From Aurantiacibacter xanthus (lineage in GTDB: Bacteria; Pseudomonadota; Alphaproteobacteria; Sphingomonadales; Sphingomonadaceae), in contig NZ_QXFM01000107.1 of assembly GCF_003584015.1 (NCBI RefSeq), forward strand, positions 1-58,624: DNA of 58,624 nt, written 5' to 3'. The notes under the pieces are model-generated. The model was not told the DNA's origin. It saw only the letters and a program-made list of their open reading frames with translations, and searched no databases. The position numbers and the translations under genes are program-made. The first letter of the stretch is position 1. Each line of letters opens with the position of its first letter. This document shows positions 27,025 through 35,603 of the stretch, in pieces.

Positions 27025-28374
27025 CTATTCGGCGGCGACCCGGTCTGCAGGAAGCTCATCGATGCGCGGAGCGCGACCCGCAAGGGCATCATCGAGCATT
27101 TCCCGGTCCAAACGGCCTTCCCATCGCGATACCACGATCGTCGCCACCGCATTGCCGATGAAGTTGGTCAGGCTCCGGCACTCGGACATGAAGCGGTCCA
27201 CGCCGAGGATCAGCGCCATCCCCGCCACCGGCACCGAAGGCACGATGGAGAGCGTCGCGGCAAGGGTAATGAACCCGGCCCCGGTCACGCCCGCCGCTCC
27301 CTTCGAAGAGAGCATGGCCACGCCGAGCAACAGGATCTGCTCGCCGATCGTCAGTTCGACATTGCAGGCCTGCGCGATAAACAGCGCCGCCAATGTCATG
27401 TAGATATTCGTACCGTCGAGATTGAAGCTGTAGCCGGTCGGAACGACCAGGCCGACCACCGACTTGGGGCAACCGGCACGCTCCATCTTCTCGATCAGGC
27501 TGGGCAGCGCGCTTTCCGAGGAAGAGGTGCCAAGCACCAGCAACAACTCGGCCTTGAGATAGGCGATCAGCCGGAAGATCGAGAAACCGGCCCATCGGCT
27601 GATCGCGCCGAGCACGACGATCACGAACAACAGCGAGGTCAGGTAGAAGGTCGCGACCAGAGCCGCGAGGTTGGCCAGCGTGCCGACGCCATAGGCGCCA
27701 ACGGTGAAGGCCATCGCGCCGAACGCACCGATCGGCGCGGCGCGCATCAGGATTGCCACCACCTTGAACATCGCCAGCGACACGTCGTCCAGCGCGGACA
27801 GCACCCGCGCGCCGCGGTCGCCGATCAGAGCGAGCCCGATGCCGAACAGGATGGCGACGAACAGGGTCTGAAGGATGTTTCCATCGGTCAATGCCGAGAG
27901 GAAAGTGTTCGGTATCACTTCAAGCAGAAACCCGGTGAGCGTTGCCTCATGTGCCTTGGCGGCATATTCGGCAACCTTGCCGCCATCGAGCGTCGCGGGA
28001 TCGATGTTGAGCCCTGCCCCCGGTTGCACCACATTCGCGATGATCAGCCCGATGATCAGCGCCAGCGTCGAGAAGAACAGGAAATAGGCGAAGGCCTTTC
28101 CTGCCACCCGGCCGACCGACGCAAGGTCGCGCATACCCGCGATGCCGGTCACGATGGTGAGGAAAATCACCGGTGCGATGATCATCTTGACGAGCTTGAT
28201 GAAAGCATCACCAAGCGGTTTGAGTTGCTCGCCTGTCTCGGGCGCGAAATGGCCCAGCAGCACGCCTGCGGCGATAGCAACCAACACCTGGATATAGAGG
28301 TGGCGATACCAGGGCCGCGGCGAAGCTTCGCGCGCGGCCTCAGTGGTCTCTTTCGTGGTTCCGATGGAGATCAT
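27025..28374 (-). CDS. dctA: C4-dicarboxylate/proton symporter DctA
   Basis: A 449-aa inner-membrane transporter of succinate, fumarate and malate, DAACS family. Hallmarks: [19 protein letters not shown], the serine-rich re-entrant loop [17 protein letters not shown], and the substrate/cation motif [12 protein letters not shown]; also [14 protein letters not shown]. The ATG overlaps the stop of a small HTH-like gene (ATGA), suggesting coupled translation. Encoded in a unit with a TonB receptor, a porin and malic enzyme, and across from dctBD, so dicarboxylate uptake is very likely. Confidence 0.95.
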   Translation of the reverse strand: MISIGTTKETTEAAREASPRPWYRHLYIQVLVAIAAGVLLGHFAPETGEQLKPLGDAFIKLVKMIIAPVIFLTIVTGIAGMRDLASVGRVAGKAFAYFLFFSTLALIIGLIIANVVQPGAGLNIDPATLDGGKVAEYAAKAHEATLTGFLLEVIPNTFLSALTDGNILQTLFVAILFGIGLALIGDRGARVLSALDDVSLAMFKVVAILMRAAPIGAFGAMAFTVGAYGVGTLANLAALVATFYLTSLLFVIVVLGAISRWAGFSIFRLIAYLKAELLLVLGTSSSESALPSLIEKMERAGCPKSVVGLVVPTGYSFNLDGTNIYMTLAALFIAQACNVELTIGEQILLLGVAMLSSKGAAGVTGAGFITLAATLSIVPSVPVAGMALILGVDRFMSECRSLTNFIGNAVATIVVSRWEGRLDREMLDDALAGRAPRIDELPADRVAAE

Positions 28375-28574
28375 TGGGTCAGTTCTGCATAGCGAGCGCG
28401 CATCCGGTCGATGACCGACTGCTTCACGGGTTTGCCATCTCGAAGCTTGTACCAGCTGTGCTGGCTGATCCGGTAGGTCTGCATTACGCCTTCCTGTGTC
28501 ACCGTCGGAAGCGCACGGCGTAGCCGACTGAACTCCTCCGGACTGATAGTTGCCATGTTGAGTATGCGTGCCAC
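28371..28574 (-). CDS. Small putative helix-turn-helix protein coupled to dctA
   Basis: A 67-aa protein. I chose the GTG at 28574 because AGGAG lies nine bases before it (28584-28588), directly after the TonB-receptor stop; the internal ATG at 28556 has no ribosome site. Residues about 20-65 look like a helix-turn-helix ([20 protein letters not shown], then [13 protein letters not shown]). Its stop overlaps the dctA start. It could tune the operon or be a conserved small protein of unknown role. The longer frame reaching upstream into the receptor gene is ignored. Confidence 0.55.
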   Translation of the reverse strand: MARILNMATISPEEFSRLRRALPTVTQEGVMQTYRISQHSWYKLRDGKPVKQSVIDRMRARYAELTQ

Positions 28575-28591
28575 GATGTCGCGCTCCTGCT

Positions 28592-31201
28592 TCAGAATTT
28601 CACGCTGGCGGTGATGAAATAATAGGCGCCGTTGAACCCGAACTGGTTGGCGTTGCGGGTATAGGGCGTCTGGCCATCGGAATAGGACGCGGCCTGTCCG
28701 ATGTCGCCGTCGCGGGTGTTGTTCCACTTGTCGGGATAGACGTCGAAAATGTTGTTGGCGCCGGCCGTCAGCGAGAACGTGTCGGTGAAAGCATAGCTCA
28801 GGGTCAGATCGATCAGTGTCTTGCCACCGAATGTCTGCAGGCAGCGGTTATTGTCGTCGCAGGCGACATTGTCGTCCTGCCCGCTGAGACCGGTGGAGAA
28901 GGCCTTGACGTTGCCGAAGTACGATGCCCGGACACCGAAGTTGACCCTGTCCCACGCATAGTTGGCAGAGGCCAGGATCTTGGTGCGCGGCTGGGCCACT
29001 TCGATAAGCTCTGTCGCGGTCTGGCCGAGGAGCTTGATCTGCTGGGCGGCCGGTGATGCGCCAACAAGAATGGGCGCCGGCGTATCGCGTTGGCGAAGCA
29101 CCTCAGTCTCGGCATGGCTGCCAGCCAAAGTGAGGGTCAGATCCTGATCATCGCCGATAGCGGTTTTGTAGGTGAGAACAACGTCGACACCGCGTGTCCG
29201 TGTGTCGATCTGGTTGGTGAAGAACCGGATCTCCCGCGCCTCCGGGAACAGCGCCGCCACGGATGGGTACAGCGCGGTCTGCAGGCGCTCGGTGATGACG
29301 ATGCGATCCTTGATGTCGATCTGGAAACCGTCGATCGTCATGGTCACCCGGCCGCCCAGCACGCCCGGGAAGTCACCGGTCAGGCCAAGTGCATAGCTGT
29401 CGGAAATTTCCGCCTTGGGCTGGGGCACACCAAGTGTCGCGAGGCGCGGATCGTCGCTGGACACCTGCTTGGTGATAAGGATCTGGTTGTTCTGGACAGT
29501 CGAGGTGTTGACCCGGCTTCCGGTCTGCTGGAGCGACGGAGCACGAAAACCGCGATTGTACGAACCGCGCAGCGCGAGAGCATCGGTCAGCTTGTAGCGA
29601 CCGGCAAGCTTGCCGGAGAGATTGCTGCCGAAGTCGGAGTAGTTCTCGAAGCGAAGTGCGGCCGCGAACAGGAGCCTGTCGTTGAACTCCGCCTCGGCAT
29701 CGACATAGGCGCCGATGCTGTGGCGGCTGACGTCGTTCTCGTCGGCCGGTGCATAACCGGGCCGCCCGTTTGCGCCAGGCGCCTTGCCGGAGGTCGCCAG
29801 CGGACCGACCGCATAGGAGGCCGGATCGCCGCGCGTTACAACGAAGTTGTCGCGTCGATATTGTGCGCCGAAGGCGATGTTCAGGCTCTCGCCGATAAAG
29901 CCGACCGGGCCGAAGTCCTTGGACGCGTTGAAGTCGCCGGTCCACTGATTGAACGCCGTGCGCCCGATGTAGAAGTCGGTCGGGCTGGCGTCGCCGAGCG
30001 AGGCATTGACCGTATTATGCGCGTTCTGGTCGAGATGATTGGCGCCATACCCACCACTCAGGTCCAGATTCCATCCCGCCAGTTCGGTGTTGACGCCGAC
30101 GACTGCCGACCAGTCGACCGAGGTGCCGGGCAGGATCGGGACATAGCCGTCCGGGTAAATCCCCAACGAAGAGTTGGATGTGACGGCAGCCGAGCGGAAG
30201 AAACCAAAGGCCCGGATATCCTTCCGGCTGTAGCCGCCGAAAGCATAGATGTTGGTGTCTTCGGCGACCGGATAGGATGCGTTGACGAAAGCCTGATATG
30301 TGCGATTGCGATTTGCGCCATAATTGCCGACGACAAATGGCGTCTGCGGATAGACACCGCGATCGGCTCGGGGATTGGCAGTACTATAGGGAAAGGCAGC
30401 GGTCGGCCCGGTGACCGCATAGCTGGCGGGCGTCGCCGGGTAGAGCGTCCCCGTGTAGGTATCCGACCGGTTGGTGCCCTCGAACCCGAAATATTCGAGC
30501 GTGTAGTTGATGAAGCCGCCGTTGTCGCCAAGCTCGATGCCGTGGTTCAGGCTGATCTTGTTGGTGAAGCCATCGCCCTCCCGGTAGATGCCGCCGTTCA
30601 CGTCGAGGTTGCCGCCGATCTGGTCGTTCAGCACGATGTTGACGACACCGGCGATCGCGTCGGAACCGTATTGGGCTGCCGCGCCGTCGCGCAGCACCTC
30701 GGTGCGCATCACCGCGCCGGTGGGGATCGAGTTCAGGTCGGTCACGACCGTGCCGAGGCCCGGTGCAACGTTGAGATTGATGGCCGAGAACTGGTGGCGA
30801 CGTTTGCCGTTGACGAGCACCAGCACCTGATCGGGCGCGAGGCCGCGCAGCGAAGCCGGATCGGCGAAGTTGGTCGCGCCGTTGACACCATATTTGGCGG
30901 AATTGAACGACAGCGAAGTGAACTGGATCTGCTGGCCAAGATCGATCTGACCGGTCGCGCGCATTTCGGTGCTGGTCACGACATCGACCGCAACCGGGCG
31001 ATCGACATCGGATCGCGACCTGCCGCGCGAGCCGATCACGGTGATCTGCGTGACGTCATCGTCTTGGGCGGACGCATCGGATGTGGCAGCCTCTGGCATG
31101 TCCGATGCCGGGGATGGGTCTGCGGCGTCCTGTGCGAAGGCCGGGAATGCAGCAGCCATCGCTGTGCCTACCATTAACGTACGAACAAATTGACCTCTCA
31201 T
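28592..31201 (-). CDS. TonB-dependent outer-membrane receptor (dicarboxylate operon)
   Basis: An 869-aa receptor. Signal peptide ending AFAQ|DAAD, an acidic linker, TonB box [10 protein letters not shown], plug domain ([34 protein letters not shown]), and a barrel ending [15 protein letters not shown] 31201 is chosen over one six codons upstream because GAGAGGGGCAAGG precedes it. It is first in the unit that runs to maeB, with a sigma-54-type promoter about 187 bp upstream. The cargo is unknown; linkage suggests an organic acid, perhaps a metal-chelated or esterified dicarboxylate. A large open frame on the opposite strand is its shadow. Confidence 0.85.
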   Translation of the reverse strand: MRGQFVRTLMVGTAMAAAFPAFAQDAADPSPASDMPEAATSDASAQDDDVTQITVIGSRGRSRSDVDRPVAVDVVTSTEMRATGQIDLGQQIQFTSLSFNSAKYGVNGATNFADPASLRGLAPDQVLVLVNGKRRHQFSAINLNVAPGLGTVVTDLNSIPTGAVMRTEVLRDGAAAQYGSDAIAGVVNIVLNDQIGGNLDVNGGIYREGDGFTNKISLNHGIELGDNGGFINYTLEYFGFEGTNRSDTYTGTLYPATPASYAVTGPTAAFPYSTANPRADRGVYPQTPFVVGNYGANRNRTYQAFVNASYPVAEDTNIYAFGGYSRKDIRAFGFFRSAAVTSNSSLGIYPDGYVPILPGTSVDWSAVVGVNTELAGWNLDLSGGYGANHLDQNAHNTVNASLGDASPTDFYIGRTAFNQWTGDFNASKDFGPVGFIGESLNIAFGAQYRRDNFVVTRGDPASYAVGPLATSGKAPGANGRPGYAPADENDVSRHSIGAYVDAEAEFNDRLLFAAALRFENYSDFGSNLSGKLAGRYKLTDALALRGSYNRGFRAPSLQQTGSRVNTSTVQNNQILITKQVSSDDPRLATLGVPQPKAEISDSYALGLTGDFPGVLGGRVTMTIDGFQIDIKDRIVITERLQTALYPSVAALFPEAREIRFFTNQIDTRTRGVDVVLTYKTAIGDDQDLTLTLAGSHAETEVLRQRDTPAPILVGASPAAQQIKLLGQTATELIEVAQPRTKILASANYAWDRVNFGVRASYFGNVKAFSTGLSGQDDNVACDDNNRCLQTFGGKTLIDLTLSYAFTDTFSLTAGANNIFDVYPDKWNNTRDGDIGQAASYSDGQTPYTRNANQFGFNGAYYFITASVKF

Positions 31202-31387
31202 TGCCTTGCCCCTCTCCATTTCTCACCAGCCCTGAGGGCCGCGTGACGATTGTTTTAAGTTCCCGCCCTCTCTTGGGGCGTCGTACTCCTAAATTTGCGC
31301 GCATCGGCGCCTGACGCAACGGCGGATGGCAAACTTAATATTATTCTATATTTCAATGTCTTACTACAAAACCCTTTCGTCGTATGG

Positions 31388-31402
31388 GCAAAATTCCAGC
31401 CA
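31388..31402 (-). promoter_or_regulatory. Sigma-54 (RpoN) promoter candidate for the TonB receptor-dctA-maeB unit
   Basis: On the minus strand TGGCTGG-AATT-TTGC has the required GG-N10-GC spacing and fits TGGCACG-N4-TTGC at all positions but two. It points toward the TonB receptor and lies in the divergent region before dctB. Upstream at 31410-31424 is TTGC-N7-GCAA, a possible activator site. The predicted transcript start is near 31376. Confidence 0.55.
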
Positions 31403-31444
31403 TGTCATGTTGCGCCATGGGCAATAATTCGCCACGCTGCATTC

Positions 31445-33121
31445 ATGTCGAGTCGCCCCCTGCCCTTGTTCGTTCGACTGGCTGGAGCCGGGGTCGCGGC
31501 GCTTGTGCTTGTCGGGATGCTCTATGCGTCGGGCCGGGTCGCGACGACGCAGGCGATCGACAGCGAATCCCGGCGGGCGGAAGCATCCTCGATCCTGCTT
31601 GCATCCAGTTTCCGGCGTGAACTCGACAAGTTCCGCCTCGTCCCGATCGTCCTTGCCGACGACCGCGAAACCCGCGATGCCTTGTCGACCCGCGACCCCG
31701 CGCGGCTCGCACAGCTTAACCGCAAGCTCGAAGCCCTGAGCGACGAGACCCGCGCCGCCGAAGTCTATCTGCTGGATGCCCGCGGAGTGACCGTGGCGGC
31801 GAGCAACTGGCAGAGCGAGGACAGCTTCGTCGGCGACGACTATTCGTACCGTGCCTATTATCGCGATGCGATGCGGGCGGACGATGCGCAGCAATTCGCG
31901 CTGGGGCAGCGCAGCCGCCGTCCGGGCCTGTACATTTCGAAGCGGGTGATGGACGGCGACCGCATACTGGGCGTCTTCGTCGTCAAGGTCGACTTTTCGT
32001 CGGTGGAGCGCGAATGGCGCGAGACGGCGACAACCGCCTTCGTTACCGATGATCGCGGCATCATTCTCGTTTCGGCCACGCCCGAGTGGCAGTTCCAGAC
32101 AACCCGGCCCCTCTCGGATGAAGAACGAACCAGAGCGCGGCGATTGCTCGATTACGGCGAGGTGCCTCTGGTCCAGAACCGGCTCTATGCCACGGGAGAA
32201 GTCGCACCGGTCGGGGCGGCTTCACGCGCCTTCGACTATGTCGAGGCCAGCGAGGATGTGGGAAAGGGCTGGAAGGTGCACGTGCTCGCTCCGATCGGGC
32301 CTGCCATCGCCGAGGCGGTCGCCTTTGCGCACCTGGCCGTGGCGATCGCTGCGGTGGCTCTGGCCGCGCTGTTCCTGCTCTGGCGCGTCCATCGGCGCGG
32401 TGTGGCAGCCAGGATCGAACGCGAGGCCAATACGCGGCTGACGGACCTGCGTGAGCAGCTCGTCCAGGCCAACAAGCTGGCCACGCTCGGCCAGATCACG
32501 GCTGGCGTGGCGCACGAAGTCAACCAGCCTCTCGCGGCCATCTCGGCCTATACCTCGAATGCCCGGACCCTGCTCGAACGGGACAAGCGCGACGATGCGA
32601 TAGCAGCGATCGATCAGATTGGCGCCCTGACCGAGCGCATCGGGCTGATCACACGCGAACTGCGCGGTTTCGCACGGCGCGCATCGGGTGAGATCGGCCC
32701 CGTAGCGGTTGAGGAAGCTCTTGCGGGCACGGCGCTGCTGTTGCGGGACCGGCTGCGCATGCGCGGCGCGGAGTTTGTCACCACCGGTTCGGCCATCGCG
32801 GTGCGGGCGGAGCGGGTCCGGCTGGAGCAGGTGCTGGTCAACCTCGTGCAGAATGCGCTGGACGCCGGAGCACGGACGATCACCGCCACGGTCAAGGAAA
32901 ACGGCGATCGTGTCGCGATCACGGTTGCCGACGATGGCGCCGGGCTATCCGATGACATGCGGGCAACACTCTTCATGCCCTTCAAGACATCCAAACAGAA
33001 CGGGCTCGGTCTCGGTCTGGTGATCTGCCGTGATATCATCGCGGATTTCGGCGGCACTCTCAAAGCCAACACGCCCGCCGTGGGGGCGGAATTCGTTATC
33101 GATCTGGAGCGGGCGCGATGA
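31445..33121 (+). CDS. dctB: C4-dicarboxylate sensor histidine kinase DctB
   Basis: A 558-aa membrane sensor kinase. First membrane helix at residues about 8-30, a periplasmic double-PDC/PAS sensor (about 35-300) with DDYSYRAYYRDAMRAD and VVKVDFSSVE, a second helix near 305-325, then HisKA with the phosphorylated His357 in GVAHEVNQPLAAI and an ATPase domain (LVNLVQNALDAGA, DDGAGL, GLGLGLVICRDI). ATG 31445 starts the first helix; the upstream extension lies in promoter DNA. It overlaps dctD by four bases (ATGA). It presumably senses external dicarboxylates together with DctA. Confidence 0.9.
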   Translation: MSSRPLPLFVRLAGAGVAALVLVGMLYASGRVATTQAIDSESRRAEASSILLASSFRRELDKFRLVPIVLADDRETRDALSTRDPARLAQLNRKLEALSDETRAAEVYLLDARGVTVAASNWQSEDSFVGDDYSYRAYYRDAMRADDAQQFALGQRSRRPGLYISKRVMDGDRILGVFVVKVDFSSVEREWRETATTAFVTDDRGIILVSATPEWQFQTTRPLSDEERTRARRLLDYGEVPLVQNRLYATGEVAPVGAASRAFDYVEASEDVGKGWKVHVLAPIGPAIAEAVAFAHLAVAIAAVALAALFLLWRVHRRGVAARIEREANTRLTDLREQLVQANKLATLGQITAGVAHEVNQPLAAISAYTSNARTLLERDKRDDAIAAIDQIGALTERIGLITRELRGFARRASGEIGPVAVEEALAGTALLLRDRLRMRGAEFVTTGSAIAVRAERVRLEQVLVNLVQNALDAGARTITATVKENGDRVAITVADDGAGLSDDMRATLFMPFKTSKQNGLGLGLVICRDIIADFGGTLKANTPAVGAEFVIDLERAR

Positions 33122-34443
33122 ACAAGGTTCTCTTCGTGGACGACGACGACGATCTGTGCCGGGCCTCCGTACAGTCGCTCTCTCTCGCCGGTTTCGACGT
33201 GGATTGCGTCCAAAGCGCCGGCGAGGCGCTTGGAGCGATCGACGCGGGTTTTGACGGGGTCGTGGTCAGCGACATCCGCATGCCCGGCATGGACGGCCTG
33301 GAATTGCTCGACCGGATTGTCGCGCTCGATCCCGACATGCCGGTCATCCTCATCTCGGGGCATGTCGACGTGCCCACCGCGATGGGCGCCCTGCGCTGCG
33401 GCGCTTACGACGTGCTGGAAAAGCCCTATTCGGCCGAACAGCTTGTCGCTGCGGTCGAGCGCGCGCTGGAGCGCCGGCAACTGGTGACCGAGAATCGGCG
33501 CTTGCGTCAGACGACGACTCCCGACGCCGACGACAGCCCTCTTTTCGGCCACTCGCCCGCCATGGTGCAGCTGCGGCGAACCATCGCACAGGTCGCGCCC
33601 ATCGGCGTCGATGTTCTGATTCAGGGCGAGACGGGCACCGGGAAAGGTCTGGTCGCCGAGATGCTGCATGCCGCATCGCGCCGCCGCGGGCAGCTGATGA
33701 CGGTGGACTGCGGCGCCCTGCCCGCCGGCCTTGTGGAGGCGGAGCTGTTTGGCAGCGTGGCTGACGGCCTGCCGGGCAGCCGGATGCCGCGCACCGGGCG
33801 GATCGAGCAGGCCAGTCGCGGCACCCTCTTTCTGGACGATATCGACGCGCTGGGAAACGGCGTGCAACTCGGCCTGCAGCGTGTGCTTGAGCACCGCGAG
33901 GTCACGCCCATCGGCGCCACCTCGGCGCGGCCAGTCGATTTGCGCGTCGTATCGGCCAGCAGCGTGGACCTGGAGGAAGCAGCCCGAGAGGGAAAGTTCC
34001 GGATGTCGCTCTTCTATCGGCTGAACAGCGTGACGCTTCGCCTGCCCCCCTTGCGGGAACGGCGCGAGGACATCGTGCCGCTCTTCCGCCGCTTCGTGGT
34101 CCAGACCTCTGCGCGGCTGGGGATCGATCCCCCGGCGCTGGAAGCGCGCACGTTCCGCCATCTCGAAAAGCACGACTGGCCGGGGAATGTCCGCGAACTG
34201 CTGCGATTTGCGGAGAACTTTGCGCTCGGGCTGGATGACAGCGGCCCTCGCGAACCCTCTTTGCTGGAGGAGACCGATCTGAAGAGCCGTCTGGAGGCGT
34301 TCGAGACCGAACTGATCGAGGAAGCGCTTACTGCGGCGGCTGGAGATGTTTCGCGGGCATGCGCGGCCCTCAAACTCCCGCGCAAGACATTCTACTACCG
34401 TCTGCAAAAGCTCGGCGTCGATCTGGCCCGCTTCCGCAGCTGA
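33118..34443 (+). CDS. dctD: Response regulator DctD, NtrC family, lacking the GAFTGA loop
   Basis: A 441-aa regulator: receiver (Asp52 in VVVSDIRMP, Lys in VLEKPYS), AAA+ domain (Walker A GETGTGKG, Walker B GTLFLDD, DWPGNVREL), and a C-terminal Fis-type helix-turn-helix (DVSRACAALKLPRKTFYYRL). Odd: the GAFTGA loop that touches sigma-54 should lie between ELFG and GRIEQA. At the same spacing the sequence is DGLPGS (residues 216-221, bases 33763-33780). Walker A and B are normal. NtrC-family members without GAFTGA, such as Rhodobacter capsulatus NtrC, work with other sigma factors. How this fits with the sigma-54 site upstream of the operon is unresolved. Confidence 0.88.
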   Translation: MNKVLFVDDDDDLCRASVQSLSLAGFDVDCVQSAGEALGAIDAGFDGVVVSDIRMPGMDGLELLDRIVALDPDMPVILISGHVDVPTAMGALRCGAYDVLEKPYSAEQLVAAVERALERRQLVTENRRLRQTTTPDADDSPLFGHSPAMVQLRRTIAQVAPIGVDVLIQGETGTGKGLVAEMLHAASRRRGQLMTVDCGALPAGLVEAELFGSVADGLPGSRMPRTGRIEQASRGTLFLDDIDALGNGVQLGLQRVLEHREVTPIGATSARPVDLRVVSASSVDLEEAAREGKFRMSLFYRLNSVTLRLPPLRERREDIVPLFRRFVVQTSARLGIDPPALEARTFRHLEKHDWPGNVRELLRFAENFALGLDDSGPREPSLLEETDLKSRLEAFETELIEEALTAAAGDVSRACAALKLPRKTFYYRLQKLGVDLARFRS

Positions 34444-34636
34444 TCCCAGCCGTGCCAGCGGCCACAAGGCGAGGCAGACAGCAATCCTTGTGCCGCGGCA
34501 TCCCGTACGAAATGCCGCAAGAGAGCGATCAAATCGGTTCCTCAACGGCGGTGCTACTTTTGGATCGACAAACCGCATCTGAGTTGCGATTACGTCGCAA
34601 TAGCGAAGCTGCCACCTGTCGAACCGAGAACCACGC

Positions 34637-35506
34637 ATGATCAGCGCCCCGCCGTTGCCAACCCGTCCCCCAACCTGGACCAGCGAACCAACGCCCGGCA
34701 TCCATCTGAGCGGCGGCACACAATGTTTTCGCGCCGCGCAGCAGGCTCAGGAACATCTCGGGCCGGGCCTGAAACTGGCCTTGCTCATCGAAGGCAGTTT
34801 CTCGCTTGATGTGGACGATCATGCGGGTGCAATTGTGCCCGCAGGCACCAGCAGCCTTTTCGTCAGCCGCGATAGCTGGCGGCTAGACCACCATTTCGCG
34901 GAGGGCATGCGGCTACAGTATCTCACGCTTTTTCTCGAAGCCGGACTAGTCGAGGATTTGCTCGAACAGGATCTCCCCGAAAGCGTTGAGCGTGGCAGCA
35001 TATTTCACACCACGCGCAGCACGCCGCGCGCGATGGGAAGCCTTGCCACCAGCATCCTCCACCGCCCCTTTCACGGTGCCGCCGGTCGATTGCACAATTC
35101 GGGCAAGGCTCTTGAGCTGGCGGCGCTTGCGGTCGAGACCATTGCAGGACGCCTTCCCCACAGCCAGCCTTCGCTTGCCAATGCCAGTGAGGTGCAGCGG
35201 CTCCATGACCTGCGTGATTATCTCGACAATCATTGGCGCCATGCGCCCAGCGTCGATGTGCTGGCGCGCCAGTTCGGCTTCGGTCACCGAAAAATGACGG
35301 CCGGATTTCGGCGCCTGTTCGGCTCAAGCATCACCGAATATCTGCGCGAACTGCGCTTGCGGGAGGCCTGGCACCTGTTGGATAGCGGGATGTCCGCCAC
35401 GCTGGCGGCAGAGCAGACCGGCTACACCCTGCCCCACTTCACGGTCGCCTTCACCCGCCGCTTTGGCGTCACGCCGGGAAGCCTTTCGCGCCACGGCATG
35501 AACTGA
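34637..35506 (+). CDS. AraC-family regulator (PchR-like, iron/siderophore cluster)
   Basis: A 289-aa activator. The N-terminal region (1-180) is a PchR-type sensor (GPGLKLALLIEGSFSLDVDD, RLQYLTLFLE). The C-terminal two-helix AraC domain (about 195-285) shows DNHWRHAPSVDVLARQFGFG and LAAEQTGYTLPHFTVAFTRR. It is followed by a ferri-siderophore receptor on the same strand; such regulators bind the imported siderophore and activate the receptor. The 190 bp before it, after dctD, hold no clear feature; I see no Fur box there. Confidence 0.83.
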   Translation: MISAPPLPTRPPTWTSEPTPGIHLSGGTQCFRAAQQAQEHLGPGLKLALLIEGSFSLDVDDHAGAIVPAGTSSLFVSRDSWRLDHHFAEGMRLQYLTLFLEAGLVEDLLEQDLPESVERGSIFHTTRSTPRAMGSLATSILHRPFHGAAGRLHNSGKALELAALAVETIAGRLPHSQPSLANASEVQRLHDLRDYLDNHWRHAPSVDVLARQFGFGHRKMTAGFRRLFGSSITEYLRELRLREAWHLLDSGMSATLAAEQTGYTLPHFTVAFTRRFGVTPGSLSRHGMN

Positions 35507-35574
35507 CCGCATTTCGAAAGATCTTTACCGGCAATCGAAAAGACAGGACGCGCCGCCACGCCTAGAGCATCTAT

Positions 35575-35589
35575 TGATAATCATTCGCA
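35575..35589. promoter_or_regulatory. Fur box upstream of the siderophore receptor
   Basis: TGATAAT-C-ATTCGCA matches the 7-1-7 Fur consensus TGATAAT-C-ATTATCA at 13 of 15 positions and ends 14 bp before the receptor ATG (35604). It would place the receptor under iron repression. Confidence 0.65.
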
Positions 35590-35603
35590 TCAATCGAGGC
35601 TCT

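Noticed and set aside
29090-31177. A 695-codon plus-strand frame opposite the TonB receptor
   Set aside because: It is the antisense shadow of a clear TonB receptor with signal peptide, TonB box and plug; its own sequence resembles no family.
31418-31434. Second sigma-54-like sequence TGGCGAATTATTGC before dctB
   Set aside because: The GG to GC spacing is nine, not ten, which is not tolerated by sigma-54; the neighbouring 31388-31402 match has correct spacing.
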